A DNA stretch of 64,000 bases, from NCBI GenBank assembly GCA_022592445.1, contig JABYQR010000127.1:48167-112166 (forward strand). The letters run 5' to 3'. The translations under genes were made by a program, and so were the position numbers. The DNA is from Cytidiella melzeri (taxonomy: Eukaryota > Basidiomycota > Agaricomycetes > Polyporales > Irpicaceae). Each line of letters opens with the position of its first letter. Positions within the stretch are counted from its first letter, which is position 1. The notes beneath the pieces are model-generated. The model was not told where the DNA came from. It saw only the letters and a list, made by a program, of their open reading frames with translations, and did no database searches. Shown one piece after another: positions 23,113-33,160 of the stretch.

Positions 23113-23554
23113 GCTGTCATTGTATGACCGTTATTTCCCCCCTTCATCTACACCATATCATCGCTGCATACCCCCCGCAACCGCATGATGAACATGGACA
23201 TTCACGACTTCCTTCGCCCGTCGTATCGCTTTTCACTGTATCTGAGTCGTTTAAGCTACGTCACTCGTCGTAAGCGTACTACAGTGGTGTCTCCGCTTTG
23301 TATTCTCGATTTCTTTCGTTATCGTCACGGTATTGTTTCTTCAAAGAATCTGTAGCAGTGCAACGAGCTTCGTTGGGAATGTTGCCAGTCAAGCGGATTC
23401 TGTGCATCTATCGTGCTACGGCGACAAATGTATCCATTATCATGCACCGGCTAGTACTACAGCTACGCTACAAATGTTGGCAACATTGATTCAAATCCCA
23501 ATTCGTCCGTCAGGGTATAAATCCAGAGATTCCACAACCTTATCCAGAATTCTC

Positions 23555-24850
23555 TCAGCGCCGATGTCGCTGGTGCTGCTGCCTATCGATTTTCCTATTT
23601 ATAGCCCCCAGAAGAATCTTGATCAACGTCGCGCCGTCCAACTCGCCCCCAGAGTAAGGAACGGTGTCGACGATATCCCGTGGGGGTCTGTTCCCGCTCT
23701 CAGACCACGGCGCTCTCAAGTCGTTGTCCAGCTCTTGCAAGAACGCCGTCGCCTCCTTGTCGTTTCCGACCTGGATGAACTGGATTCCTGACTGTGTGAA
23801 CGCGAAAGAACTGAGCATGCTGTTTGATGTGGGGATCTGGACTCGTATTCTTACCTGGTCAAGGGGGTAGCCGTTCTGATCTAGGTACTGGGCGTGCCTC
23901 TGTATAGCAATTTTCAGAGCGACTTTGTCAGCTACACACGAAGACAAGATGAGCTTCAATGATTCACGTGCGCTGTGAAGAAAAGAGAAAAGCGCGGAAC
24001 GTACTAGCTGCGCCGTCCGTGATGATCAGGAGGTTCAACTTCTTGTCGAAGCCCTTCTCCAGGTTAAACTGGTATTTTTGCAGCAAGTCTTCCACTCGTT
24101 TGCCCGTGGGCGTCGCGAGATGGCTGTTCCTAATGGACTTGCAAGCTTTCTCTACTTCTGCCTCGCGCTAGGATCCTCATGAGTGACAATCCTCAATTGC
24201 ACGACAAGAAAGTCACTGACCGTGAGGTTATAAGCCTCGCTGAACTTGTGACAGTCGTTGATGAACAAAAGATCTATTCCGTTGGAATCATACTCCATGG
24301 CCTTCTGCGCCAACTGGCCAACAGCTTGTGTCGCCTGCGACAGGCTCGATAGTTGAGTTCCGAGTACTTGATTGACAATATATCGTCGTGCACTCACCAC
24401 TTCCCAACGTGTTCTGCGAGAGAGTATGCCCTGTGCTTTTGTCCACATTGACCCAGAGTCATCGAGAAGGATGACTGTGTTGTATTTCCGAAGAGAGTTC
24501 AGTGCATCTTCGGAGCGGCTGAGCGTGGCCTGATCTGGCTGAGACGCTGCAGCCCAAGTACTAGGTCCAGCGATCCCGTGAGACTGCTCTATATTTAGAT
24601 CACTCTTGCTGTCCACCACTGGAGAGCCCTTTCCTTCGCCCTTTTCAGCGGGAAACGAGCCATCGTCGGAAGTGCTAGAACTACGTTTTTCGTAAGGAGG
24701 AGGGGGATCCGTAGATGCGTCGGCAGACGTTGAAGCGACAGCCCCTGGGATAGATCCACGGCTGCGACGGAAGGGATTGAGGGAGGAGCGCATTTGCGAA
24801 GCTGAGTGTAGGATGAGAGGGTGAGTGCAAAGAGTGTGAAAGGTCCTCAT
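23555..24850 (-). CDS. von Willebrand factor A (vWA) domain protein
   Basis: Five exons (24850-24398, 24334-24221, 24167-24005, 23931-23855, 23791-23555) give 347 residues with all phases closing. A start at 24793 (MRSSLNPF) would give 328. A Ser/Pro-rich N-terminus precedes a vWA domain from about residue 122. The metal-ion-dependent adhesion site DxSxS is intact (DDSGSM, residues 130-135), with LLFIND, LLIITDGAATD and GIQFIQVGND as later core strands. Such proteins are widespread in basidiomycetes as cytosolic vWA proteins of unknown role. It is convergent with DUF6535 copy D, and a dead copy exists at 15465-15935. The first intron is 63 bases, in frame and stop-free, so retention would only add 21 residues. 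Confidence 0.82.
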
Positions 24851-26645
24851 ATCCCCGTACCAGCTTTATATGAGAGGATATGACCCTAATCTCAGATATG
24901 TGGTAAGGAGGAGGCCTTGGCATCTAAGCGCTGTACTGCCAAGTACACAGCAACAACAATGTGTTTACTGCCACACGACGTCGACTCCCAAAATCAGCAC
25001 TGCCAGATAATGTCACCTGTGAGTGTGTGATCGCCAAAGCCGGACTTCACAATGAAAGGTTACTGAGGGGGACACCATGCATGGATCTTTCTGCAAGTGC
25101 TCATGATTGGCGAAGGTCGGAGCGGGCTCGACCTGCACTGGTATAGCCCAGTCGACGCTGGCTGAAACGAAACCGATGACCTTACGAAGGACAATAATCG
25201 TTGTAATGGCATATTGGGCCTGACGTATTACTCTCGACAACACGCCTGCAACGATATGGTTTATGTGGGCTGGCAATGAACAACGTACGGATGGCACAAA
25301 TGACAAGGCAGTGGACATTCGATATTCCTGGTGGCCAATGCGATGCAGCAACACGAAGAGTCGTCATGCCTCAAGACGTACCTTGCCGTACCTTTCAATT
25401 ACACTGCCTGTCCACCTTGCACCGCTGTAGTGATCGCATAAACCGGTGTAGATTGAGAGACAGGTCATGGCGGAGTGGTTCTGAGCCAGCACTGAGGGCG
25501 GTAGAGAGCATTAGGTTATCGTATTGCAGGAGCACGACGAGGCCGACGAAGGAGTGTCAAAAGTTGCTGGTCGCGGTCGCGCAGAGAGCGCCGAGGGAGA
25601 CGGCGGGCGCAATCGGCATTCGGTAGAGGTCCGGTGATGCCGGCAACTGGCCGGCCACCAGTACTTGGATCTTACGCTTTGAGTCTTTGACGTCCTTTAA
25701 ATCTTACAGTCACAGTATACGCATGCACTGTTACACAGTCGTTTTTACGACGCAAACACATCTGAGCTATTAGTCTCTACGAGATGGTTGAACAGGTACG
25801 GGCCTTCGAGTTCAGTAACTTCGATCAAGGCTACTCGCTACTCACAAGCGGTGCAACATGATGTCTCTACCAGACACTATGGGAGCTACCATGCAGAATG
25901 CGTGGCGTAAGAGATGCAGTTCGTCCTATCCCTCGAAGGCGCTTGAACGGATCTGAGCAACCTACTATTCGCGAGCGAGGAATCCGTTTCACCTTGTGTT
26001 CGCCACCGTCTGCCCGTGACGAGATGTCATGACTCTCAACTGCAAGTCGTTCAAAAACGGTGTGGCTGCTGGTGCATTGATGTATCAAAGCTGATAGGAT
26101 CCAGAATGATGAATATCACCGCGAGAGGCAACGCAGACTTTTGCCAAGCCCTCACAAACTGGACAGCTTGACAGGGTGAGTGCGGTGCCTTTTGTTTTCA
26201 TGCGAGAATAATCACCGATGCCGCATGCGTAGTCAGCGTTGTCGGTAGACACTGACAACCAACGATGTCACCAATCACACAATTTGAACGGCTGTTTACT
26301 TCGTCATTGACAGCTAGCGTCGCGCTCGAATCCATTCATGACGCTCACTAGGGCAGTACGAGAGTTGGCAGATCCGCAAGTGAAGTGAACGTGAAAGTGG
26401 CCAATTTCCAGGTCAGAGACTATCATACGAACCCTCCGCTTACAGCAATTGAGTGACTCAGGATTCTGTAGAAGATCCAAGTTATGCACAGCCGCCGAGA
26501 CGGTACGTCGAGCGCTGCATATTGTGTATCATAGAAACTTACGGTGACATCGGTTGCAGCTTACTCCGAGTTTGGCGAGACGTCGGCGCATTCGTGAAAC
26601 CAGAAACGAAGGCTTCAGTGGAGCGCCGTCCAAGTTGCTGCACAG
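24851..26645. other. 1.8-kb intergenic region, no gene seen
   Basis: Short frames on both strands show no family signature. This separates the vWA gene from the promoter of the repeat-peptide gene. Confidence 0.5.
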
Positions 26646-26651
26646 TATAAG
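26646..26651 (+). promoter_or_regulatory. TATA box of repeat-peptide gene 1
   Basis: GTATAAGA context, matched by the same element at 29180 in front of the paralogue. Both are followed by CAGCTCTGAGAG about 32-40 bases later, a likely start-site region. Confidence 0.6.
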
Positions 26652-26735
26652 AAGTATGCGTTGTCCACCGAAAAACCTCAGCTCTGAGAGTTCCTCAATT
26701 CGTTCTTACCTTCGCACTCAAATCAGCACCGGTTG

Positions 26736-26794
26736 GTGAGTAGAGCAGCGAACTCCTCCGCGAGAAGCCACACAGTGCTAACACTCTCATCTAG
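26736..26794 (+). other. 5' UTR intron of repeat-peptide gene 1
   Basis: GTGAGTAGAG donor after CCGGTTG, a GCTAAC branch-like site and a CTAG acceptor; 59 bases. The paralogue has a 59-base intron at the same place with the same donor context. Confidence 0.7.
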
Positions 26795-26883
26795 CTGGAT
26801 TTTATATTCGCATTTCACGACACCGTACTCTACATCACCTTCCTTACGACAAGCCTTCGCACCATCTTCATCTTCTAGTCAAG

Positions 26884-27852
26884 ATGCGCTCTTCCTCTGC
26901 TGTCTTTATCCTCGCTGTCACTGCCGCTGCGACCCCGGCTTTCGCTGCTCCCCTTTCCACTTCCCCATACGCTCGCCGCCAGGATACGTCCACTGACGCA
27001 GACAGTGATGCCATCTCACTCAAAACCCTCGGCACCATCTTCTCCGTCGGTGCTCCTGTCGTCGGTGGCATCTTCGACCACTTCTTCAAAGGCAATAGCA
27101 GCCAGCGCCGCGAGTACGAAGAGATCCTAGCTCGCCAGGCCACGGACGTCGACTCCAGCGAGGCTATTTCACTGAAGACCCTCGGCACAATCTTTTCAGT
27201 CGGTGCTCCTATTGTCGGTGGCATTTTCGACCACTTCTTCAAGGGCAATAGTAGCCAGCGCCGCGAGTTCGACGAGATCTTCACTCGTCAAGCCACTGAC
27301 GATGACTTGAGCGATGCCATCTCACTCAAAACCTTGGGTCCCATTTTCTCCGTTGGTGCTCCTATTATAGGTGGCATCTTCGACCACTTCTTCAAGAGCA
27401 ATAGTAGCCAGCGCCGCGAATACGAGGAGATCTTTGCTCGCCAAACCACCGACATGAGCCAGAGCGATGCTATCAAGCTTGGTACACTCGGCACGATATT
27501 CTCCCTCGGCGTACCGATTATCGGTGGCATTTTCGATCACTTCAAGGGAAATAGCAGCCAGAGGCGCGAGTACGACGAAGATATCTTTGCTCGCCAAACT
27601 ACCGACGTTGATACGAGCGACGCGATTTCGCTCAGCACCCTCGGTACTATCTTCTCCGTCGGTGCACCTATCGTCGGTGGCATCTTTGATCATTTCTTTA
27701 AGGGCAATAGCAGCCAGCGTCGGGAGCTTGAGGAGCTGATGGCTCGTTCTGACGACATGGACAGCGGGGCGCTGCTGACTTCCATCATTTCTTCCATTCC
27801 CGTCAGCGTGCTGCAGCACAGCTTGAAAGGCGGCTTGAACTCACTTGACTAA
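26884..27852 (+). CDS. Secreted five-repeat peptide precursor 1 (Kex2-type processing)
   Basis: The protein is 322 residues in a single coding exon. A signal peptide (about 1-21, cleaved after TPAFA) is followed by APLSTSPYARR, a short propeptide ending in a dibasic site. Five repeats of about 51 residues begin at residues 43, 94, 145, 196 and 247. Each has an acidic lead-in (D/S/T), then AISLKTLGTIFSVGAP, then a hydrophobic IVGGIFDHFF segment, then KGNSSQRR. RR pairs fall at 31-32, 75-76, 126-127, 177-178, 227-228 and 279-280. A single R before Q falls at 84, 135, 186 and 237, where a new repeat starts. Cleavage would release near-identical peptides of about 44 residues, each able to start with pyroglutamate, and discard eight-residue acidic spacers such as EYEEILAR. 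The architecture is that of Kex2-processed repeat proteins; the family is unknown to me. Confidence 0.85.
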   Translation: MRSSSAVFILAVTAAATPAFAAPLSTSPYARRQDTSTDADSDAISLKTLGTIFSVGAPVVGGIFDHFFKGNSSQRREYEEILARQATDVDSSEAISLKTLGTIFSVGAPIVGGIFDHFFKGNSSQRREFDEIFTRQATDDDLSDAISLKTLGPIFSVGAPIIGGIFDHFFKSNSSQRREYEEIFARQTTDMSQSDAIKLGTLGTIFSLGVPIIGGIFDHFKGNSSQRREYDEDIFARQTTDVDTSDAISLSTLGTIFSVGAPIVGGIFDHFFKGNSSQRRELEELMARSDDMDSGALLTSIISSIPVSVLQHSLKGGLNSLD

Positions 27853-29179
27853 ACGACTGTTTTTATGACTGTTGATGGCATGATTAGGGACTTGTTGGTA
27901 TAATCTGTGTAGTACTCTCTTAATATTGCGAATGCGATGGTAGAACTCTTGGGCTCATGACTGACGGGCAACCCAAGCTGCCCAAGCTGGAGGATTAAGA
28001 CAAGGGAACTACATACATAATGGACGTTCGACCAACGAGATTTGCAGTCCGCGGAAGATTATGTGATCGCGTGCGGTCGAGGACCACCAGACCACTGTTC
28101 CCCGCGCAGAGTTTGTTTTTGTCCCGACGGGCGCGCTGTATCCAAGTAAAATCCCACACACACACACGCAAGTGTAGATAATAGCTTAGCTACGTTTTTG
28201 TGCTAGCTGATTATTTTTTAGGGACGGTACATTCACGGGGAGGGCCCATCAACCAATGGGACTGCAAATCTCAGTACATTAAAGGCTTGAGTCCGTCCGT
28301 GCGGCCCGATGAGGCCGACGCCTTGGTGGCGCCATCTCATGTACCACCACCTTATTCGCCATCACACGGCTCACCGAAGCGGTCTACACAACGAAGCGGT
28401 CTACACAGTAGAGAGATGCTCAGAGGTATTTTTCTCTCTCCAAGATACACACCGAAATCCAGGGGGGGGGGGGGGGGGCGGTGTGAATGTCGAGCGAACG
28501 TGAGTTGGCTCACATCATCAAAGGCATAGCCTATCCTAACCCGCGTGCACTTTTGCGCTGTGCTATTGATATGTGACAGAACACACACGTCTACCTCTGG
28601 CATCAGTAAACGACTTTGCAGTGCACGGTGCATACGACGGGCTTACCGACGAATCAACCCTGAACGCTTCGCTGATTGCAGTTATGAGGTGAGCCAACGC
28701 TCATGAAGGTCATGCAGCCAGGTTATGTTAGCCAGGTTTTCGCCGGCCATGCTGTAGCAAGTCTGTCGGGCGATAGGTCGATAGGCTTGACCTGCATGAG
28801 CCGACTTGGAGCTTGAATGTTTGAACTTGTGCTCGCAGGTCAATCGGTGATTCCACAGCAAACTTTGAAAACCAACATGCCGTTACATCACGCAAGTGAT
28901 CATTACAGCAGTAAGCCTATCGTTACAATATGTCCGTGATTCTCATTGCATGTGAGGAGGCTACGCGGAGAGTCGAACACTCCTTGTGGTACCTCACAAT
29001 CCTGCAGACAATACATCGCGTGGCGCGCACTGTTACCATAGGGAGCTTCGCAGATGGTGACCTCGACATCACAACTCGCTACAGCTTTACCATACACCTA
29101 AGCATTCGTTCTGATGACGGCCATGCACGGCATCGCAGCCAAGACTTCAATATTGTAATCTATTGGCATTATTGCACGG
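27853..29179. other. Spacer between the two repeat-peptide genes
   Basis: 1.3 kb without a gene. A block ATTGCGAATGC.ATGGTAGAAC at about 27925, 72 bases after the stop, recurs 71 bases after the stop of gene 2 and is probably a shared 3' UTR element. A short CA run lies near 28147. Confidence 0.5.
28462..28478 (+). repeat. Homopolymer of 17 G
   Basis: Uninterrupted G17. Such runs are prone to slippage and to sequencing error, so its exact length is doubtful. Confidence 0.9.
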
Positions 29180-29185
29180 TATAAG
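29180..29185 (+). promoter_or_regulatory. TATA box of repeat-peptide gene 2
   Basis: CGGTATAAGAGAG, matching the element at 26646 in sequence and in distance to the downstream shared CAGCTCTGAGAG. Confidence 0.6.
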
Positions 29186-29260
29186 AGAGGCAATTGGTCC
29201 ACCCGAATACCCCAGCTCTGAGAGTCCCCTTTGTTCATCCTCATCGCACGGCACCGGTTG

Positions 29261-29319
29261 GTGAGTACAGCAGTTAGCTTTCTTGCGAGACACTACACAG
29301 TGCTGACTGGTTTTGCTAG
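29261..29319 (+). other. 5' UTR intron of repeat-peptide gene 2
   Basis: CCGGTTG/GTGAGTACAG donor and GCTAG acceptor, 59 bases, equivalent to 26736-26794. Confidence 0.7.
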
Positions 29320-29411
29320 CTTAATTTGTTTCATCCGCGCCTTACAAAACATCGTTCTACACTCCCTTCTTTCCACCAACACTATCCATCATCTCCTCAT
29401 CTTCATTCAAT

Positions 29412-30470
29412 ATGCGATCCGCCTCTGCTGTCCTTGTGCTCGCTGCTGCCCCGGCTTTCGCTGCTCCTCTTCTCACTTCATCCAACGCTCGCCGTCAGGA
29501 TGCCCCCACAAGCACTGACGCGGAAAGTGATGCTATCTCACTCAGTACCGTTGGCACCATCGCCTCTTTTGCCGTACCAGTCATCAGTGAAATTGCCGAT
29601 CACTTCTTCGGAGGCAGCAGCCACCAACGCCGCGAGTTCAACGAGGATCTCGTACGCGATGAGCTCAAGAAAATCTTGGGCCGCCAAGACACCGCCGAAG
29701 TCGATTCGAGCGACGCTATCTCGCTGAGCACGATCAGCGACATCGGTTCCATCGCCTCCGTCGCCATACCTGTTATCAGCGAAATTGCTGGCCACTTCTT
29801 TGGGGGCAGCAGTCATCAACGTCGCCGTGACTTTGAGGATGTCCTACGCGAGGAGCTCCACAAATTATTCGGTCGTCAGGACTCCGTCGACACCGACGCA
29901 AGCGGCGCCATCTCACTGAGCACCATCGGGACCATCGCCTCCTTTGCCGCACCAGTTATCGGCGAAATTGCTGATCACTTCTTCGGACGCCGCAGCGATA
30001 TCGAGGATCACGAACGCGTTGAGCTCCAGAAAATCTATGGTCGCCAGGATACCGACGACGCCGACGCAAGCGACGCTATCTCACTGAGCACCATCGGGAC
30101 CATCGCCTCCTTCGCCGCACCAGTTATCAGCGAAATCGCTGTTCACTTCTTCGGGGGCAACAGTAACCGACGCCGCAGCGATATCGAGGATCTCGTACGC
30201 GACGAGCTCAAGAAGATTTCCGGTCGCCAGGACACCGCCGACGCCGACGCAAGCGACGCTATTTCACTGAGCACCATCGGCACCATCGCCTCCTTTGCCG
30301 TACCAGTGCTGAGCGAAGTTGCAGATCACTTCTTTGGGGGCGACAGCAAACAACGCCGCGAGCTTGAAGAACTGTTGGCCCGTTTCGACGATTCGAACGA
30401 CGCCCTTCACGGGTTCGAGCACGGTGTGGGTGCTCGCGAGTTCGGGGACAGTTTGGATGCTCTCGACTGA
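29412..30470 (+). CDS. Secreted five-repeat peptide precursor 2 (Kex2-type processing)
   Basis: 352 residues, a tandem paralogue of the 26884 gene. The signal peptide (about 1-17) and NARRQ propeptide end are conserved. Five repeats have their DAIS cores at residues 40, 101, 165, 221 and 282: AISLSTIGTIASFAAP, then PVISEIADHFFGG, then RR or RRR (73-74, 137-139, 193-194, 253-255, 315-316). The spacers are longer than in gene 1 (for example EFNEDLVRDELKKILGR) and always end GR before QD, so released peptides would again begin with Gln. The hydrophobic core differs from gene 1 (ASFAxPVISEIA versus FSVGAPIVGGIF), while repeats within each gene stay alike, which indicates concerted evolution. Secreted; role unknown. 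Confidence 0.85.
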   Translation: MRSASAVLVLAAAPAFAAPLLTSSNARRQDAPTSTDAESDAISLSTVGTIASFAVPVISEIADHFFGGSSHQRREFNEDLVRDELKKILGRQDTAEVDSSDAISLSTISDIGSIASVAIPVISEIAGHFFGGSSHQRRRDFEDVLREELHKLFGRQDSVDTDASGAISLSTIGTIASFAAPVIGEIADHFFGRRSDIEDHERVELQKIYGRQDTDDADASDAISLSTIGTIASFAAPVISEIAVHFFGGNSNRRRSDIEDLVRDELKKISGRQDTADADASDAISLSTIGTIASFAVPVLSEVADHFFGGDSKQRRELEELLARFDDSNDALHGFEHGVGAREFGDSLDALD

Positions 30471-30900
30471 ATAATTTGTTGTATGGCTGATGATCGATTT
30501 ATATATATTCGTATAGATCGTATAGGGCTCTCTCTCTCATTATTGCGAATGCCATGGTAGAACTTTTGACCCCGCAGAATATACATCCAATGAGGCGGAC
30601 TGTGATTCAAAGCATGCTGCTTCCTCACCCCTTGCTGAGGCTGAGGCCGCCGGATCTAACATTCTGAGCTTCCTGGTTGCGCTAGTCGACGGGATCACAA
30701 ACTGCACATATAAACGCCATGCCCAAAGACTACGTCAACAGCGAAAAGCTCTTGAAACACCGCGCTCTTTGCGACCGGTCTTATAGCATAAATTCGATCT
30801 AAATTGGAGATGGTACATTTGTTTCTAATAGCGACAGTACATTGCCTACTGAAGTTAGGTATGAGACTATACTGTTGAGATAAACGCGCTCACTTCCGCT
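30471..30900. other. 3' flanks of two convergent genes
   Basis: Contains the shared 3' UTR block at 30541-30566 and otherwise nothing recognised. Confidence 0.5.
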
Positions 30901-32036
30901 TTATGTTAATGATTCTGGGTCCGAAGAATCTGTAGAACGCTTGCTATAGTGTTTGACTTGGCCGTCATGCCATTTCGCTGTGACGCTCCCATCCTGTAGT
31001 GCGCAAGTCAGTAAAGTGCTGTTGAAAATGAGTCCGCTGGCGCACTTCGTTGCCAAAGTAGACAGCCTTGGCCATATGACAGAACAAGCCGACCTCGACA
31101 ACACCGGTGAGCATCTTGATTTGAGTCAATAACTGATAAAAACCATGTAAGCAGGCACAATTACGATGAACGCCGAGAAGACTCACCGTTAGCGGATTTG
31201 TCATCTTTTCCTCTGGGAACGGTGCGTCGATGATGAAGTTGCCATTGTCGGAGACGATCGGACCTGCCTTCATCTTCGCCATGCGAAGCTTGGGCGCAGT
31301 TGACCCGAGCGAGGTGAGGTTGTGCAGCACCTTGGCGTACGCAAAGGATGCGACTTCAATAGGAACTCCTTGTTTCCACTGTGATTGATGTGTTATAGTA
31401 TATATAACAATGGCATGTATGTAGAGACGTACGTTTGAGCCAAGAGTTTGGGAATTCTTGCGGTAATCAGCGACGACGATCCAGCTAGTGTGGTGAAGTT
31501 GAACGAGAACCCCGCATCCCGGATGCAAAGGTCGACATACGTATCTGCAGCCTCAGCGAGAACTTTTTCACGCAGCTGACATGCGCCTCCGCCCTTGATA
31601 CAACAAAGATCCTTGTCCACCTCGTCTGCACCGTCGATCGTGACGTCGATGTGTGGGTATTGGTCAACGTCGCCAAGACGCAGATGAGCCTCTACGATGA
31701 GTTCTTTGGACTGAAATCCAGTCGGGATGAACACCCGGTCCTTGTTAACCTCGGGCCCCTGTGCGAGGATGCGTTCGACGACGTACGGTACCGTCGACCC
31801 AGAACCGATGCCTATGACCTGCGGGCATGCTATGGCAGTTGTTTTATGCATTGCACAGAAAGGAATGCATACCTGGTGATTTGGCAACACGTGCTTGTCT
31901 ACCGCGGTCCAAGCAGCTAGCCTCTTTGCACTTTCCACGGAGGACGTCGGCGGAGCCACTGTTACGCTGCTTGCAGGTACACTGCTGACGGCATTGGGAT
32001 AGATTGTCGGGCGGAGAGGTTGAGGATATTTGGTCT
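30901..32036 (-). CDS. RKI1: Ribose-5-phosphate isomerase (type A)
   Basis: Interconverts ribose-5-phosphate and ribulose-5-phosphate in the non-oxidative pentose phosphate pathway, in the cytosol. Readable exons are about 32036-31873, 31818-31541, 31484-31433, 31378-31187, 31132-31046 and 30993-30901, and the last five close phase exactly. Family motifs are complete: GIGSGST phosphate loop, DVTIDGADEVD with the catalytic acid, KGGGACQLREK, and the C-terminal GLFCHMAKAVYFGNEDGSV. The start codon is not resolved. The conserved SVESAKRLAAW.AVDKHV start of the domain is preceded by an open but ATG-less stretch, so a further upstream exon (perhaps using the ATG at 32179) must supply the start. 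It is head-to-head with TFB5. Confidence 0.9.
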
Positions 32037-32506
32037 CTGCCAGCGTCCTTTACGACCGTTGATTGGAGAGGGGCAGAGTATGATGACCACACACATTGCG
32101 ATCGACTTAGATGCTGGGTAGCTGAGCACGAAAACGATGTACGCACGAGAGGCCAGGGGTGAGGACAACAGGGGGGATGGGCATTTTGCTGCTGGTGGCT
32201 AGAGGACGACGAAGTTGTCGACTCGGAGGTGATGGTTTGAAGAGAGAATGACAGAGTCGGAGGCGGACGTGAGCCATGATATCACAGATGAATAATCGTG
32301 GCTACCGCCGGAGCGTTCCCAACATCTCTCTTTACCACCACCACCGCTACCCACCTCGTCTACACCGGTCCTACGCAGGACCGGCTCAGTTTACCGCAAC
32401 CGGCGTGTTTACAGCAGTGCATACTCACGACAGCAGCCGTTCAACTGGACTATTGCAAAGGGAACCCGCTTGGTTTTTACTATTAACGCGCTGCTACTAA
32501 CACAAC

Positions 32507-32873
32507 ATGAAGGCCATCAGAGGCAGGGTAGCAGTCTTGTTATCAAGAGTCTACGTTACTGATACTTTTGGCAATATAGGAGTACTTTTGACTTGGTAGG
32601 GTGGATGGCCACACCCACGCATGACGGAACTCATTCACACACTTGTGTTGCAGTGATTCTGCTGTCAAGCAGATCTTGCTCGCGATGAACGAAAAGCAGA
32701 GCTTTATCATTGAGGATCTAGACGACCATAGCGTGGTCATCAAGGCTGATGAGGAGTGGCGAGTTCGACGAGAGCTCGAGGCTGAGGTCAGTCACTTTCT
32801 GGACCCCGACAAGGATATGGTATTAATCAGATGTATGCAGCTTGAGAAGAACACGTATAGTTTGGAGGGATGA
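32507..32873 (+). CDS. TFB5: TFIIH subunit Tfb5 (TTDA homologue)
   Basis: The smallest subunit of general transcription and repair factor TFIIH; it binds and stabilises the p52/Tfb2 subunit in the nucleus. Exons 32507-32522, 32580-32595, 32654-32786 and 32841-32873 give 65 residues (the family is about 70). The protein starts MKAIRGVLLTCDSAVKQI, contains SFIIEDLDDHSVVIKAD and ends LEKNTYSLEG, matching the family from end to end. The first two exons are only 16 bases each. The first intron must begin GCAGGG to keep frame, so it is a GC-AG intron; the nearby GT alternative leads to a stop. The weak donor may make splicing a control point. The stretch 32180-32506 is shared with RKI1 as a divergent promoter region. 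Confidence 0.88.
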
Positions 32874-33160
32874 TATGCAAGTGACATGCATTTTTATGCA
32901 GTCGTACCACTGGTGCCGTGCAAGCACACGTTAAGAATCCTCCGATGTGGCTGTGGGTGAAGTCACTGGATCTACATGCGGCCAGCATAGACAAGGTACA
33001 TCAGCGGTGCATATGTGACCCTCCGCTGTAGAAGACATGCCATCGCCGCTCTATGTTGTAGGCAGGTTTACAAGCATCATTGTTTTCGATTTGAATGTGC
33101 CCTACTTGAGTAAAGGCACTTCACGGTTAACATCAATTCCAAGGCAGCACTCACATCTGA

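Noticed and set aside
25013..25367. Minus-strand hydrophobic frames suggesting a membrane protein
   Set aside because: No consistent exon set or family motif could be assembled.
26868..27819. Long open frames on the minus strand opposite the first repeat-peptide gene
   Set aside because: They are shadows of a repetitive coding sequence with biased codon use; no signal, splice or family support.
28462..28478. G17 run as a possible quadruplex regulator
   Set aside because: A single homopolymer with uncertain length is more likely slippage or sequencing artefact.
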